Positions 9,898-18,599 of a stretch of DNA of 64,000 nucleotides are shown piece by piece. This stretch comes from Bacteroidales bacterium. Lineage in GTDB: Bacteria; Bacteroidota; Bacteroidia; Bacteroidales; UBA932. Location of the stretch: NCBI GenBank assembly GCA_024401745.1, contig JAKSKK010000002.1, positions 23,945 to 87,944 on the forward strand, written 5' to 3'. The position numbers were made by a program, and so were the translations under genes. Numbering within the stretch: the first letter of the stretch is position 1; each line of letters begins with the position of its first letter. The notes under the pieces are model-generated. The model did no database searches and had not been told where the DNA came from. It worked only from the letters and a program-made list of their open reading frames with translations.

Positions 9898-10944
9898 ATG
9901 GCAACTATCAAAAGAAAACTCTGGGGCAGGGCGCAGGACGGCGCTGCCATCTACAAGTACACTCTCACCAATGAAAGTGGAGCAAACGTCGTGCTCAGCA
10001 ATCTGGGTGCGGCCATCATCGGCATCAATGTTCCCGACAAGGCCGGCAAGCTCGCCGACGTTGTGATAGGCTACGGCAAGCCCGAGAGCTATTTCGGAGA
10101 CGGTCCCTGCGCAGGAAAGTGCCCCGGCCGCTTCGCCAACAGAATCGCAGCCGGCAAGTTCACTCTTGACGGAGTCGAGTACACCCTTCCCATCAACAAC
10201 GGTCCCAACCACCTGCATGGCGGTCCCGAGGGCATCCAGAACCAGGTATGGGAGTCACGCAAGCACAAGGGTGGCGTAGAGTTCAAGTACACCGCCGCCG
10301 ACGGCGAGATGGGTTATCCCGGCAACATCACCATCGTTGCCCGCTATGAGTGGAGCGATGCCAACGAGCTCCGTCTCACCTTCAGCGCACGCTGCGACAA
10401 GGCTACCGTGGTCAATCTGACCAACCATGCATACTTCAACCTGAACGGCAAGGGCTCAGTGCTCCAGCACTATCTCAGGCTCAACGCTTCAGAGTATCTG
10501 CCCACCGACCCTACCCTCATCCCTCTGGGAGACTCAGAGCCCGTTGCAGGCACTCCCATGGACTTCCTCAACGCCAAGACTCTCGGCCGCGACATCCACA
10601 AGGACTTCCCTGCACTGAACTACGGCAAGGGCTATGACGCATGCTGGTGCATCGACGGCTACATGCCCGGACAGCTCCAGGAGGCAGCCGAGCTCTGGTC
10701 AAAGCGCAGCGGACGCGTGCTCAAGGTCTACACCACCCAGCCCGGCGTGCAGGTCTATACCGGAAACTGGCTCAGCGGATGCCCTGCAGGCAAGCGTGGC
10801 CGCATCTACAGCGACTACAGCGCCGTGGCAATCGAGTGCCAGCACTATCCCGACAGCCCCAACAAGCCCGAGTATCCCAACACCGTGCTCCGTCCCGGCA
10901 AGGTATTCCACGAGGCCATCATCTTTGCATTCGGAGTAAAATAG
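9898..10944 (+). CDS. galM: Aldose 1-epimerase (galactose mutarotase)
   Basis: The enzyme interconverts alpha and beta anomers of aldoses such as galactose and glucose. The 348-residue protein carries the family hallmarks [26 protein letters not shown] (first catalytic His region), [10 protein letters not shown] (second His region) and VYTGNWL near the C-terminus; a C-terminal Glu in FHEAIIF follows. There is no signal peptide, so it is cytoplasmic. I chose the ATG at 9898: upstream in-frame codons begin with non-ATG starts inside the GH3 gene. It lies 22 bases after the GH3 stop and one base before thyA. Its genome neighbours suggest it handles sugars released by GH3. Confidence 0.92.
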   Translation: MATIKRKLWGRAQDGAAIYKYTLTNESGANVVLSNLGAAIIGINVPDKAGKLADVVIGYGKPESYFGDGPCAGKCPGRFANRIAAGKFTLDGVEYTLPINNGPNHLHGGPEGIQNQVWESRKHKGGVEFKYTAADGEMGYPGNITIVARYEWSDANELRLTFSARCDKATVVNLTNHAYFNLNGKGSVLQHYLRLNASEYLPTDPTLIPLGDSEPVAGTPMDFLNAKTLGRDIHKDFPALNYGKGYDACWCIDGYMPGQLQEAAELWSKRSGRVLKVYTTQPGVQVYTGNWLSGCPAGKRGRIYSDYSAVAIECQHYPDSPNKPEYPNTVLRPGKVFHEAIIFAFGVK

Positions 10945-10945
10945 C

Positions 10946-11740
10946 ATGAAACAGTATCTCGAGCTCCTGCAGGAGATCATGGACAAGGGTACGGTCAAGA
11001 CCGACCGCACCGGAGTCGGCACCAAAAGCATCTTCGGACACCAGATGCGCTTCGACCTCAGCGAGGGCTTTCCTCTGCTGACCACCAAGAAGGTGCACCT
11101 GAAGTCGATCATATACGAACTTCTCTGGTTCATCAGCGGCGACACGAACGTCAAGTATCTCCAGGACCACAAGGTCTCCATCTGGGACGAGTGGGCCGAC
11201 GAGAACGGCGACCTCGGCCCCGTGTACGGCCATCAGTGGCGCAGCTGGCCTGCTCCCGACGGACGCAGCATCGACCAGCTCTCACAGGTCATCGACCTTA
11301 TCAAGAACCATCCCGATTCCCGCCGCATGCTCGTGTGCGCCTGGAACCCGGGCGAGGTCGACAAGATGGCCCTGCCTCCCTGCCACTGCATGTTCCAGTT
11401 CTACGTGGCTGACGGCAAGCTCAGCTGCCAGCTCTACCAGCGCAGCGCCGACACCTTCCTCGGCGTGCCGTTCAACATCGCATCCTACGCCCTGCTCACG
11501 ATGATGATAGCCCAGTGCTGCGGCCTGCAGCCCGGCGAGTTCATCCACACCACGGGCGACACCCACATCTACCTCAACCATTTCGACCAGGTGCGCGAGC
11601 AGCTCTCACGCGAGCCCCGCGCCCTGCCCAGAATGAAACTCAATCCCGAGGTGAAGAGCGTGTTCGACTTCAAGTACGAAGACTTCGAACTTGTAGACTA
11701 TGACCCCTGGCCCGCAATCAAGGCCCCTGTAGCAGTATAG
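10946..11740 (+). CDS. thyA: Thymidylate synthase
   Basis: ThyA methylates dUMP to dTMP using 5,10-methylene-tetrahydrofolate. The length of 264 residues equals the E. coli enzyme. The nucleophile is Cys146 in [12 protein letters not shown]; other visible landmarks are [43 protein letters not shown] and [10 protein letters not shown]. It starts one base after galM and ends three bases before folA; the dihydrofolate it makes is recycled by that next enzyme, so the pair is a functional unit. No flavin-dependent ThyX is seen here. Confidence 0.98.
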   Translation: MKQYLELLQEIMDKGTVKTDRTGVGTKSIFGHQMRFDLSEGFPLLTTKKVHLKSIIYELLWFISGDTNVKYLQDHKVSIWDEWADENGDLGPVYGHQWRSWPAPDGRSIDQLSQVIDLIKNHPDSRRMLVCAWNPGEVDKMALPPCHCMFQFYVADGKLSCQLYQRSADTFLGVPFNIASYALLTMMIAQCCGLQPGEFIHTTGDTHIYLNHFDQVREQLSREPRALPRMKLNPEVKSVFDFKYEDFELVDYDPWPAIKAPVAV

Positions 11741-11743
11741 ATC

Positions 11744-12232
11744 ATGGAAAAATGTCTTATCGTGGCCATCGGTGCCAATAACGAGATTGGTGTGAAGGGA
11801 ACCCTTCCCTGGCATCTCAGCGAAGACCTCAAATACTTCAAGCGCATAACCAGCGGCTGCCCTGTTATCATGGGCCGCACCACCTATTTCTCGCTGCCTT
11901 TCAGACCTTTGAAGGGCCGCAAGAACATAGTTCTCAATGCTGGCGGAGACCTTATTCCAGAGGCGACCTGCGTCTACTCCTTCGAGGAGGCATACGCCGC
12001 AGCCGAGCCTGCCGAGAAGTGCTTCATAATGGGAGGTGCATCGGTCTACAGGGCTGCTGTGAACGACATGGACCGCCTGTACATCACCCATGTGCATGCC
12101 AGCATCCCCGAGGCTGACGCGTTCTTCCCTCAGATCGACCCCGCCATCTGGAAGGTGGAGTCACGCTCCGCAGTCTACAAGGACAAGGAGTGCGGTTATG
12201 AGTTCCAGTTCTTCGTGTACGTGAGGAAGTAA
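11744..12232 (+). CDS. folA: Dihydrofolate reductase
   Basis: FolA reduces dihydrofolate to tetrahydrofolate with NADPH, closing the thymidylate cycle with ThyA. The 162-residue protein shows the standard motifs: IVAIGANNEIG, LPWHLSEDLKYFKRIT (catalytic acidic residue in the first helix), VIMGRTTYFSLP, and CFIMGGASVYRA for cofactor binding. The length is normal. It follows thyA by three bases. I see nothing in the active-site residues that obviously suggests trimethoprim insensitivity. Confidence 0.97.
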   Translation: MEKCLIVAIGANNEIGVKGTLPWHLSEDLKYFKRITSGCPVIMGRTTYFSLPFRPLKGRKNIVLNAGGDLIPEATCVYSFEEAYAAAEPAEKCFIMGGASVYRAAVNDMDRLYITHVHASIPEADAFFPQIDPAIWKVESRSAVYKDKECGYEFQFFVYVRK

Positions 12233-12245
12233 GGAAAATAATTCC

Positions 12246-12253
12246 TATCTTTG
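12246..12253 (+). promoter_or_regulatory. -7 box upstream of the NSS transporter
   Basis: TATCTTTG fits TAnnTTTG and is followed by C. It lies 30 bases before the ATG at 12284, so the transporter can be transcribed independently of thyA-folA. Confidence 0.5.
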
Positions 12254-12283
12254 CTGCCTCAAACAGTTGGTAGGTATTATTTT

Positions 12284-13612
12284 ATGGCTTCTTCAGGCAA
12301 GGAGAAATTCGGCGGAAAAGCAGCTTATATCCTGGCGTTGGCGGGTTCGGCAATCGGGCTCGGCAACGTCTGGCGTTTCCCCTACATGGTCGGGGAGCAT
12401 GGTGGTGCGGCATTCATCATCGTCTATGTGATCTGCGCATTCCTGATATCTCTGCCCATATTCCTCTCCGAGGCCGTGATAGGCAAGACCACTGGGCTCG
12501 GCCCTTACGAGGCGATGAACTCCCTCGCTCCGAAATCTCCCTGGAAAGGCCTTGGCATACTCGCTGTGGTCAGCAGCTTCATCATCCTGTCGTTCTACTG
12601 CGTTGTGGGCGGATGGGCAGTCGACTATCTGTGCCGTTCATTTATTGGCGGAATAGGCGTGACCACCCGCGACGGAGCTTCCGCCCTGTTCGGCAGCGTG
12701 GCCGGATCGGTATGCGAGCCCCTTGTGGCCCATGCAGCCTTCCTCCTGCTCACTGCCGTGATCATCTATCTGGGTGTGCAGAAGGGCATAGAGCTGTTCT
12801 CGAAGGTTTCGATCCCCCTGCTGTTCGTGATGATGGTGATCGTGACCATCTACTCCGTAAGGCTTCCAGGCGCAGAGGAGGGAGTGAGGTACCTTCTCAA
12901 GCCCGACTTCTCGAAGATTGACGCATCCGCCGTTGCCAGCGCTCTGGGGCAGTCATTCTTCTCTATGTCGCTCGGCGTCGGCATGGTGCTGACGTATACT
13001 TCATATTCGAGGAATGCCAACGTGGTCGAGGCCGGTGCCTGGACTGCAGTCTTCGACACCCTTTTCGCCATCCTGGCAGGATTTGCAGTGATGCCGGCCG
13101 TCTTTGCCGGAGGCCTTGTGCCCGAAGCCGGTCCGTCTCTCGTGTTCGAGGCTCTGCCATACGTGTTCGGTCAGATGGCCGTGCATACTCCGATCTTCAG
13201 CCGAATAGTCACCATACTGTTCTTCATGTCAATCCTGCTCGCGGCGCTGAGCTCTTCAATATCGTTGCTCGAGACCTGCGTGAACCATCTCATGGAGCGC
13301 CGTAATTACAGGAGAGGCAGGGCAACCCTGCTCTTCGTCCTGCTGGCGTGGGCTCTCGGTGTGCTGTGCTCGCTGTCGTTCGGACCATTTGGCGGCATCA
13401 GGATCTTCGGCCAGACGATCTTCGGATTCTGTGACCTCCTCACCTCGAACTACCTCATGACTCTCGGGGCACTCGCCTTCGCAATCTTTGTGGGCTGGAG
13501 AATGGACAAGCTTGAAATCCAGAGCCTGACGGGCAAGTTCTTCCATTTCATGATCAAATGGATTGTGCCTCTGGCCATCATCGCCATATTCGTAAGCAAT
13601 CTCATCCTCTAG
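12284..13612 (+). CDS. Neurotransmitter:sodium symporter (NSS/SNF) family amino-acid transporter
   Basis: The 442-residue inner-membrane protein has the NSS signature in TM1, AGSAIGLGNVWRFPYM, where the helix unwinds to form the Na+ and substrate sites. About 11-12 hydrophobic helices can be counted to the C-terminus. Bacterial homologues such as LeuT, MhsT and TnaT import hydrophobic or aromatic amino acids with Na+; which amino acid is used here cannot be read from the sequence. I chose the ATG at 12284, because a longer frame would start with TTG inside the TATCTTTG promoter box. It stands alone between folA and mutS. Confidence 0.9.
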   Translation: MASSGKEKFGGKAAYILALAGSAIGLGNVWRFPYMVGEHGGAAFIIVYVICAFLISLPIFLSEAVIGKTTGLGPYEAMNSLAPKSPWKGLGILAVVSSFIILSFYCVVGGWAVDYLCRSFIGGIGVTTRDGASALFGSVAGSVCEPLVAHAAFLLLTAVIIYLGVQKGIELFSKVSIPLLFVMMVIVTIYSVRLPGAEEGVRYLLKPDFSKIDASAVASALGQSFFSMSLGVGMVLTYTSYSRNANVVEAGAWTAVFDTLFAILAGFAVMPAVFAGGLVPEAGPSLVFEALPYVFGQMAVHTPIFSRIVTILFFMSILLAALSSSISLLETCVNHLMERRNYRRGRATLLFVLLAWALGVLCSLSFGPFGGIRIFGQTIFGFCDLLTSNYLMTLGALAFAIFVGWRMDKLEIQSLTGKFFHFMIKWIVPLAIIAIFVSNLIL

Positions 13613-13647
13613 CCGGACCAGCCGCCTTAATAATTTAAAATAATTAT

Positions 13648-13655
13648 TAAATTTG
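13648..13655 (+). promoter_or_regulatory. -7 box for the mutS operon
   Basis: TAAATTTG fits TAnnTTTG within an AT-rich gap, 22 bases before the mutS ATG. A longer mutS frame starting with GTG at 13657 would begin right after this box and is less likely. Confidence 0.5.
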
Positions 13656-13677
13656 CGTGATATACTTACGCAAAGCT

Positions 13678-16272
13678 ATGGCAAAGAGCAAGGAGGATAC
13701 CCCGCTACTCAAACAATATTTCAACATCAAGGCCCAGCACCCCGAGGCGATACTCCTGTACCGCGTCGGCGACTTCTATGAGACCTATTCCGACGACGCC
13801 GTCCTTGTGAGCAAAGTCCTCGGAATCGTGCTTACGCGCCGCTCCAACGGCGAAAAGGGCGACACTCCCATGGCGGGATTCCCTCACCATGCACTTGAGA
13901 ACTACCTCCAGAAACTTGTGCGCGGCGGCTACAAGGTGGCCATCTGCGACCAGCTGGAAGACCCTGCCCTGTGCAAGAACAAGCTCGTAAAGCGAGGAAT
14001 CACTGAAATCCTCACTCCCGGAATCGCCTTCGGAGAGGGCATGCTGGAATGCAAGGAGCACAACTTCCTGTGCGGCCTTACCTTCGACGGCCCCGAATGC
14101 GGCGCAGCCTTCCTCGACGTGAGCACCGGCACTTTCCAGGTGACCCAGGGCAGCATAGAGTACGTATCGACCCTTCTGGCAAGCATGCAGCCCAAGGAAC
14201 TGGTTGTGCAGAGGGACGTGCTGCGTGCCGTCCGCGAGAAGTTCCACGACTACTACGTCAGCTCGCTCGACGAATGGGCATTCGTGCAGGAGTCTGCCGT
14301 CGAGAAGCTCTGCAAGCAGCTGAGGGTCAGCAGCCTGAAAGGCTTCGGCATCGACCGTTATCCGCTTGCCATCTGCTCTGCAGGCGCGCTTGTGTACTAT
14401 CTTGAGCAGACCGAGCATAGCGGCCTTGGCAATATCTGCAGCATACAGCGCATCGACGAAGGCAAGTTCGTGTGGATGGACAAGTTCACCTTCCGCAACC
14501 TCGAGATATTCCAAAGCAACGCCGGCAAGGACGGTGTGTCGCTCGTCGACACTATCGACCGCAGCTGCTCTCCCATGGGCGCCCGCCTTCTGCGCGAGTG
14601 GCTTGCCATGCCGGTCATGGACCCCGCTGAGCTGGAGGCCCGCTACAGCGTCGTCCAGTTCTTCTACGACAACGACGAGGCTCTCAGTACCATCGAGGAG
14701 CATATCTCCGAGGTAGGCGATCTTGAGCGCATCATAGCCCGCGCCGCCAACGGAAAGATACTCCCTCGCGAGGTCATGCAGCTCGGAAGGTCGCTCAAGC
14801 GCATCACTCCCATACGCGAGCTCTGCTCGGGAACAGGAATAGAGGCTCTGGAGAAGCTCACAAAGGGCATGAAGAACACCGATGCCCTGCTGGAGCGCAT
14901 ACGCAGCACCATGTCCGACAGTCCCGCCGCCGCGCTCGGAAAGGGCGACATCATCGCTCCCGGCGTGGATGCCGAGCTCGATGAGCTCCGCAGCATATCC
15001 CGCGGAGGCAAGGACTATCTCCTGCAGCTGCAGCAGCGCGAGATCGAGCGCACAGGCATATCCTCCCTCAAGATCAGCTACAACAACGTGTTCGGCTATT
15101 ATATCGAGGTCCGCAACTCCTTCAAGGACAAGGTCCCGCCCGAGTGGATACGCAAGCAGACCCTGGTGAACGCCGAGCGCTACATAACCGAGGAACTCAA
15201 GGAATACGAGCAGAAGATCCTCAGCGCCGAGGCTACAATCTACGAGCTCGAGAGCCGCATATACGGCGCCCTCGTGGCTGACATCCAGAAGCGCATACGC
15301 GACATTCAGGAGAACTGCCGCATCGTGGCACAGCTCGACGTGCTGCGCGGCTTTGCAAGGCAGGCAATTGACCGTGGCTACTGCCGCCCAGTGGTCAACA
15401 AGAGCAACGTCCTCGAGATAAAGGCCGGCCGTCACCCCGTGATCGAGACCCTTATGGCCCCGGGCGAGGAGTTTGTTCCGAACGACCTCTTCATGGACAG
15501 CAAGAGCGAGCAGATAATGATCCTGACCGGCCCCAACATGGCCGGAAAGTCAGCCCTGCTGAGGCAGACGGCACTGATAGTGCTGATGGCCCAGATAGGC
15601 TCGTTCGTGCCTGCCTCAAGCGCCCACATGGGCTTCTTCGACAAGATTTTCACCCGCGTGGGTGCCACCGACAACATCTCCCGCGGCGAATCCACCTTCA
15701 TGGTCGAGATGCTCGAGACCTCGATGATCATGCACAACCTCAGCTCCCGCTCGCTCGTCCTGCTGGATGAGATCGGGCGTGGAACCTCGACCTACGACGG
15801 CATGAGCATAGCCCGCGCCCTGGTGGAGTACATTCACAGGTGGGGACGCGGCGCGAAGACCCTGTTCGCAACGCACTACCACGAGCTAAACGACCTCGAG
15901 AACGAGTATCAGCGCGTGCACAACTGGCACATCGCCGTGAAGGAGGAGGGCAAGGATGTGATCTTCCTCCGCAAGCTCGAGAGGGGAGGCGTGGCACACA
16001 GCTTCGGTATACATGTGGCAAGGCTAGCCGGAATGCCGCACGAGGTGATAGAGAGCGCCGAGAGGACTCTTCGCACCCTCGAGGCCAAGGAGAAGAACAT
16101 GGGCGCCATGGACATCCAGGACGACGGATCCATGCAGCTCAGCTTCTTCCAGCTTGACGACCCGACTCTCGGCTCGCTGAAGGAGAAGCTCGAGAAGGCC
16201 GACCTCAACAACATGACGCCCCTGCAGGCCTTCGACCTGCTCAGGGACATGAAGAAAGAATTGGGAATATAA
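13678..16272 (+). CDS. mutS: DNA mismatch repair protein MutS
   Basis: MutS binds mismatches and starts mismatch repair with MutL. The 864-residue protein has domain I with the mismatch-reading motif YRVGDFYETYSDDA (Phe-x-Glu equivalent F-Y-E), connector and lever domains, the clamp, and the ATPase with Walker A GPNMAGKSALLRQ at about residues 618-630, Walker B LVLLDEIGRGTSTYDG and TLFATHYHELNDL. Length is normal. The ATG at 13678 is preferred over the upstream GTG. tsaD follows 14 bases later; mutS, tsaD, a glycosyltransferase and the YfhO gene run as one directon. Confidence 0.98.
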   Translation: MAKSKEDTPLLKQYFNIKAQHPEAILLYRVGDFYETYSDDAVLVSKVLGIVLTRRSNGEKGDTPMAGFPHHALENYLQKLVRGGYKVAICDQLEDPALCKNKLVKRGITEILTPGIAFGEGMLECKEHNFLCGLTFDGPECGAAFLDVSTGTFQVTQGSIEYVSTLLASMQPKELVVQRDVLRAVREKFHDYYVSSLDEWAFVQESAVEKLCKQLRVSSLKGFGIDRYPLAICSAGALVYYLEQTEHSGLGNICSIQRIDEGKFVWMDKFTFRNLEIFQSNAGKDGVSLVDTIDRSCSPMGARLLREWLAMPVMDPAELEARYSVVQFFYDNDEALSTIEEHISEVGDLERIIARAANGKILPREVMQLGRSLKRITPIRELCSGTGIEALEKLTKGMKNTDALLERIRSTMSDSPAAALGKGDIIAPGVDAELDELRSISRGGKDYLLQLQQREIERTGISSLKISYNNVFGYYIEVRNSFKDKVPPEWIRKQTLVNAERYITEELKEYEQKILSAEATIYELESRIYGALVADIQKRIRDIQENCRIVAQLDVLRGFARQAIDRGYCRPVVNKSNVLEIKAGRHPVIETLMAPGEEFVPNDLFMDSKSEQIMILTGPNMAGKSALLRQTALIVLMAQIGSFVPASSAHMGFFDKIFTRVGATDNISRGESTFMVEMLETSMIMHNLSSRSLVLLDEIGRGTSTYDGMSIARALVEYIHRWGRGAKTLFATHYHELNDLENEYQRVHNWHIAVKEEGKDVIFLRKLERGGVAHSFGIHVARLAGMPHEVIESAERTLRTLEAKEKNMGAMDIQDDGSMQLSFFQLDDPTLGSLKEKLEKADLNNMTPLQAFDLLRDMKKELGI

Positions 16273-16286
16273 AGAATCAGAATATC

Positions 16287-17309
16287 ATGGCAGATATCAT
16301 ATTGGGTATTGAATCTTCCTGCGACGACACCTCTGCCGCCGTCATCAAGGACGGATATCTTCTTTCGAACGTGATCGCCTCACAGGACGTGCACCGCTGC
16401 TACGGCGGCGTGGTGCCCGAACTGGCGTCGAGAGCGCACGAACTCAACATCGTGCCTGTGGTCAGCGAGGCCCTAAGCCGTGCCGGCGTGAGCGCATCGG
16501 AGCTTACCGCAGTAGCGTTCACCAGAGGCCCCGGCCTGCTCGGGTCGCTGCTGGTGGGTACTTCGTTCGCGAAGTCGCTCGGCGTTGCGCTGGACATCCC
16601 CATCGTGATGGTGAACCATCTGCAGGGGCATATCCTCGCCAACTTCGTGAAGCAGCCCGACAAGCCCGTTCGCGAGCCCTCGTTCCCTTATCTGTGCCTG
16701 CTCGTCAGCGGAGGCAACTCCCAGATAGTCAGGGTGGATGACCCTCTGCACTTCGAGATCCTGGGCCAGACCATCGACGACGCCGTGGGCGAGGCTTTCG
16801 ACAAATGTTCCAAGATGATGGGACTGGGATATCCCGGCGGCCCCATCATCGACAAGCTTGCAAAGCAGGGCGACCCGAACCGTTTCAAGTTCGCAAAGCC
16901 TCACATCGAGGGCCTGGACTACAGCTTCAGCGGTATCAAGACCTCGCTGCTGTACTTCGTGCGCGACGAGATGGCAAAGGATCCCGAGTTCATGGAGAAG
17001 AATAAGGAGGACATCTGCGCTTCGTTCCAGAAGACCCTCATCGACATCCTCATGGACAAGCTCGTGAAGGCTGCGAAGCAGACGGGCATAAAGGAAGTGA
17101 CGATAGGCGGCGGCGTGTCGGCCAACAGCGGCCTCCGAAGCAGGATAGAGGAGGAGGGAAAGAAGCGCGGCTGGAACACCTATCTGCCCGAGTTCAAGTT
17201 CACTACCGACAACGCGGCGATGATCGCGATTGCCGGCTACTACCACTATCTGGCAGGCGAGCGCGCTTCGCTGGACGTGGCTCCCGTATCAAGAATGTCA
17301 GACTTCTAG
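16287..17309 (+). CDS. tsaD: tRNA N6-adenosine threonylcarbamoyltransferase TsaD
   Basis: TsaD transfers the threonylcarbamoyl group to A37 of ANN-decoding tRNAs as part of the TsaB-TsaD-TsaE complex. The 340-residue protein has GIESSCDDTSAAV at the N-terminus, the metal-binding His111 and His115 in MVNHLQGH, LVSGGNSQI, and IGGGVSANSGLR, all standard. It sits between mutS and a glycosyltransferase in the same direction with short gaps (14 and 6 bases), probably sharing the mutS transcript. Confidence 0.98.
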   Translation: MADIILGIESSCDDTSAAVIKDGYLLSNVIASQDVHRCYGGVVPELASRAHELNIVPVVSEALSRAGVSASELTAVAFTRGPGLLGSLLVGTSFAKSLGVALDIPIVMVNHLQGHILANFVKQPDKPVREPSFPYLCLLVSGGNSQIVRVDDPLHFEILGQTIDDAVGEAFDKCSKMMGLGYPGGPIIDKLAKQGDPNRFKFAKPHIEGLDYSFSGIKTSLLYFVRDEMAKDPEFMEKNKEDICASFQKTLIDILMDKLVKAAKQTGIKEVTIGGGVSANSGLRSRIEEEGKKRGWNTYLPEFKFTTDNAAMIAIAGYYHYLAGERASLDVAPVSRMSDF

Positions 17310-17315
17310 CAGCCC

Positions 17316-18599
17316 ATGAAGCGTCTTCTCATAATCAGCTACTACTGGCCGCCCACCGGCGGCTCCGGGGTGCAGCGCTGGGTCAAGTTCAGCAAGTACC
17401 TCCCGGAGTTCGGCTGGCAGCCGGTCATCTACACCCCCGAGAACCCCGAGCAGCTCGCGCGTGACGAGAGCCTGCTTGCCGACGTGCCGGAGTGTGCCGA
17501 AGTGGTGAAGACGCACATATCCGAGCCCTACGACATATACCGCAGGCTCACCGGAGCAAAGAAGCAGGGCGCAAAGGCTGAGATCAACCCCCTGAACGCG
17601 CAGAAGAAGAGCCTGAAGCAGAAGATAGGCGTGTGGGTCCGCGGCAATTTCTTCGTGCCCGACCCCCGCATAGGCTGGGTGCGTCCCTCCGTCAAGTTCC
17701 TGAAGGAATACCTCAAGGAGCACCCCGTGGATGCAATGGTCACCACTGGGCCCCCGCAGAGCATGCACCTCATCGGCCTGGGCCTCAAGAAGGCCACAGG
17801 ACTGAAGTGGATAGTCGACTTCCGCGACCCGTGGACCGAGATGTTCTACTTCAAGCACCTGGGACTCTGGCCTCTGGCTAAGTGGCGTCACAGGCGCCTC
17901 GAGAAGAAGGTCCTCGACAATGCCGACGAGATAATCAGCGTGACACCTCTGGTGCAGGCCGACTTCCAGAAGAAGACCTCGACTCCCGTGCACCTTATCA
18001 CCAACGGCTTCGACGAAGACGATTTCGCATGCGCCGCCCAGCCGCGCACACAGACCTTCGACATCGTGCACACCGGCCTCTTCGCCAGCGACGGCAATCC
18101 CGTGAACCTCTGGGACGTGCTGGCCGCAAAATGCGAGAAGGACGAGGGCTTCCGCAACCGCCTGCGCATACGCCTCGCTGGCAAGGTGGACGAGCCCGTG
18201 GTGGCCTCAATACGTAATTCGATACTGGCTGACAACCTGGAGCTGCTGGGCTATCTGCCTCACAGGGAGACAGTTGCGCTGCAGCGCTCGGCATTGGTAC
18301 TGATGCTGCCCCTGCGGCAGGAGCCGGAGTACCGCAAGGTCCTGCCGGGCAAGATATTCGAGTATCTGGCAGCCCGCCGCCCAGTCCTGGGCATAGGCCA
18401 GAGCGATGGCGCCGCAGCAACTGTGCTTCGCGACACCGCCACCGGCGACATGTTCGACTGGGACAATCTTGCCGACGTGCGCGCATTCATCGACACCGAA
18501 TGGTACAGATTCATCGAGGGTGACACCGCCCCTGTGGGCAAGGACATCGCCAAATATACAAGAAAGGCCCTCACGGCCGAACTGGTCAAGATTTTATGA
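17316..18599 (+). CDS. GT4-like (GT-B fold) glycosyltransferase
   Basis: The 427-residue cytoplasmic protein starts IISYYWPPTGGSGVQRWVKFSKYL, the GT-B N-terminal glycine-rich loop seen in family-4-like glycosyltransferases. WIVDFRDPWTEM and the C-terminal donor-binding region with ISVTPLVQADF, HTGLFASDGNP and LPGKIFEYLAARRPVLGI (conserved Glu in K-I-F-E-Y) support this. Donor and acceptor are unknown; surface polysaccharide synthesis is plausible. It overlaps the next gene by four bases (ATGA), so the YfhO-family membrane protein is translationally coupled and may act on the same glycan. Confidence 0.82.
   Translation: MKRLLIISYYWPPTGGSGVQRWVKFSKYLPEFGWQPVIYTPENPEQLARDESLLADVPECAEVVKTHISEPYDIYRRLTGAKKQGAKAEINPLNAQKKSLKQKIGVWVRGNFFVPDPRIGWVRPSVKFLKEYLKEHPVDAMVTTGPPQSMHLIGLGLKKATGLKWIVDFRDPWTEMFYFKHLGLWPLAKWRHRRLEKKVLDNADEIISVTPLVQADFQKKTSTPVHLITNGFDEDDFACAAQPRTQTFDIVHTGLFASDGNPVNLWDVLAAKCEKDEGFRNRLRIRLAGKVDEPVVASIRNSILADNLELLGYLPHRETVALQRSALVLMLPLRQEPEYRKVLPGKIFEYLAARRPVLGIGQSDGAAATVLRDTATGDMFDWDNLADVRAFIDTEWYRFIEGDTAPVGKDIAKYTRKALTAELVKIL

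Noticed and set aside
12251-12283. Longer N-terminus for the NSS transporter
   Set aside because: It needs a TTG start inside the TATCTTTG promoter box; the ATG at 12284 fits the family.
13705-15435. A 576-codon open frame antisense to mutS
   Set aside because: It lies entirely opposite a clear mutS gene, has leucine/valine/alanine-rich shadow composition, and no promoter or family signature.
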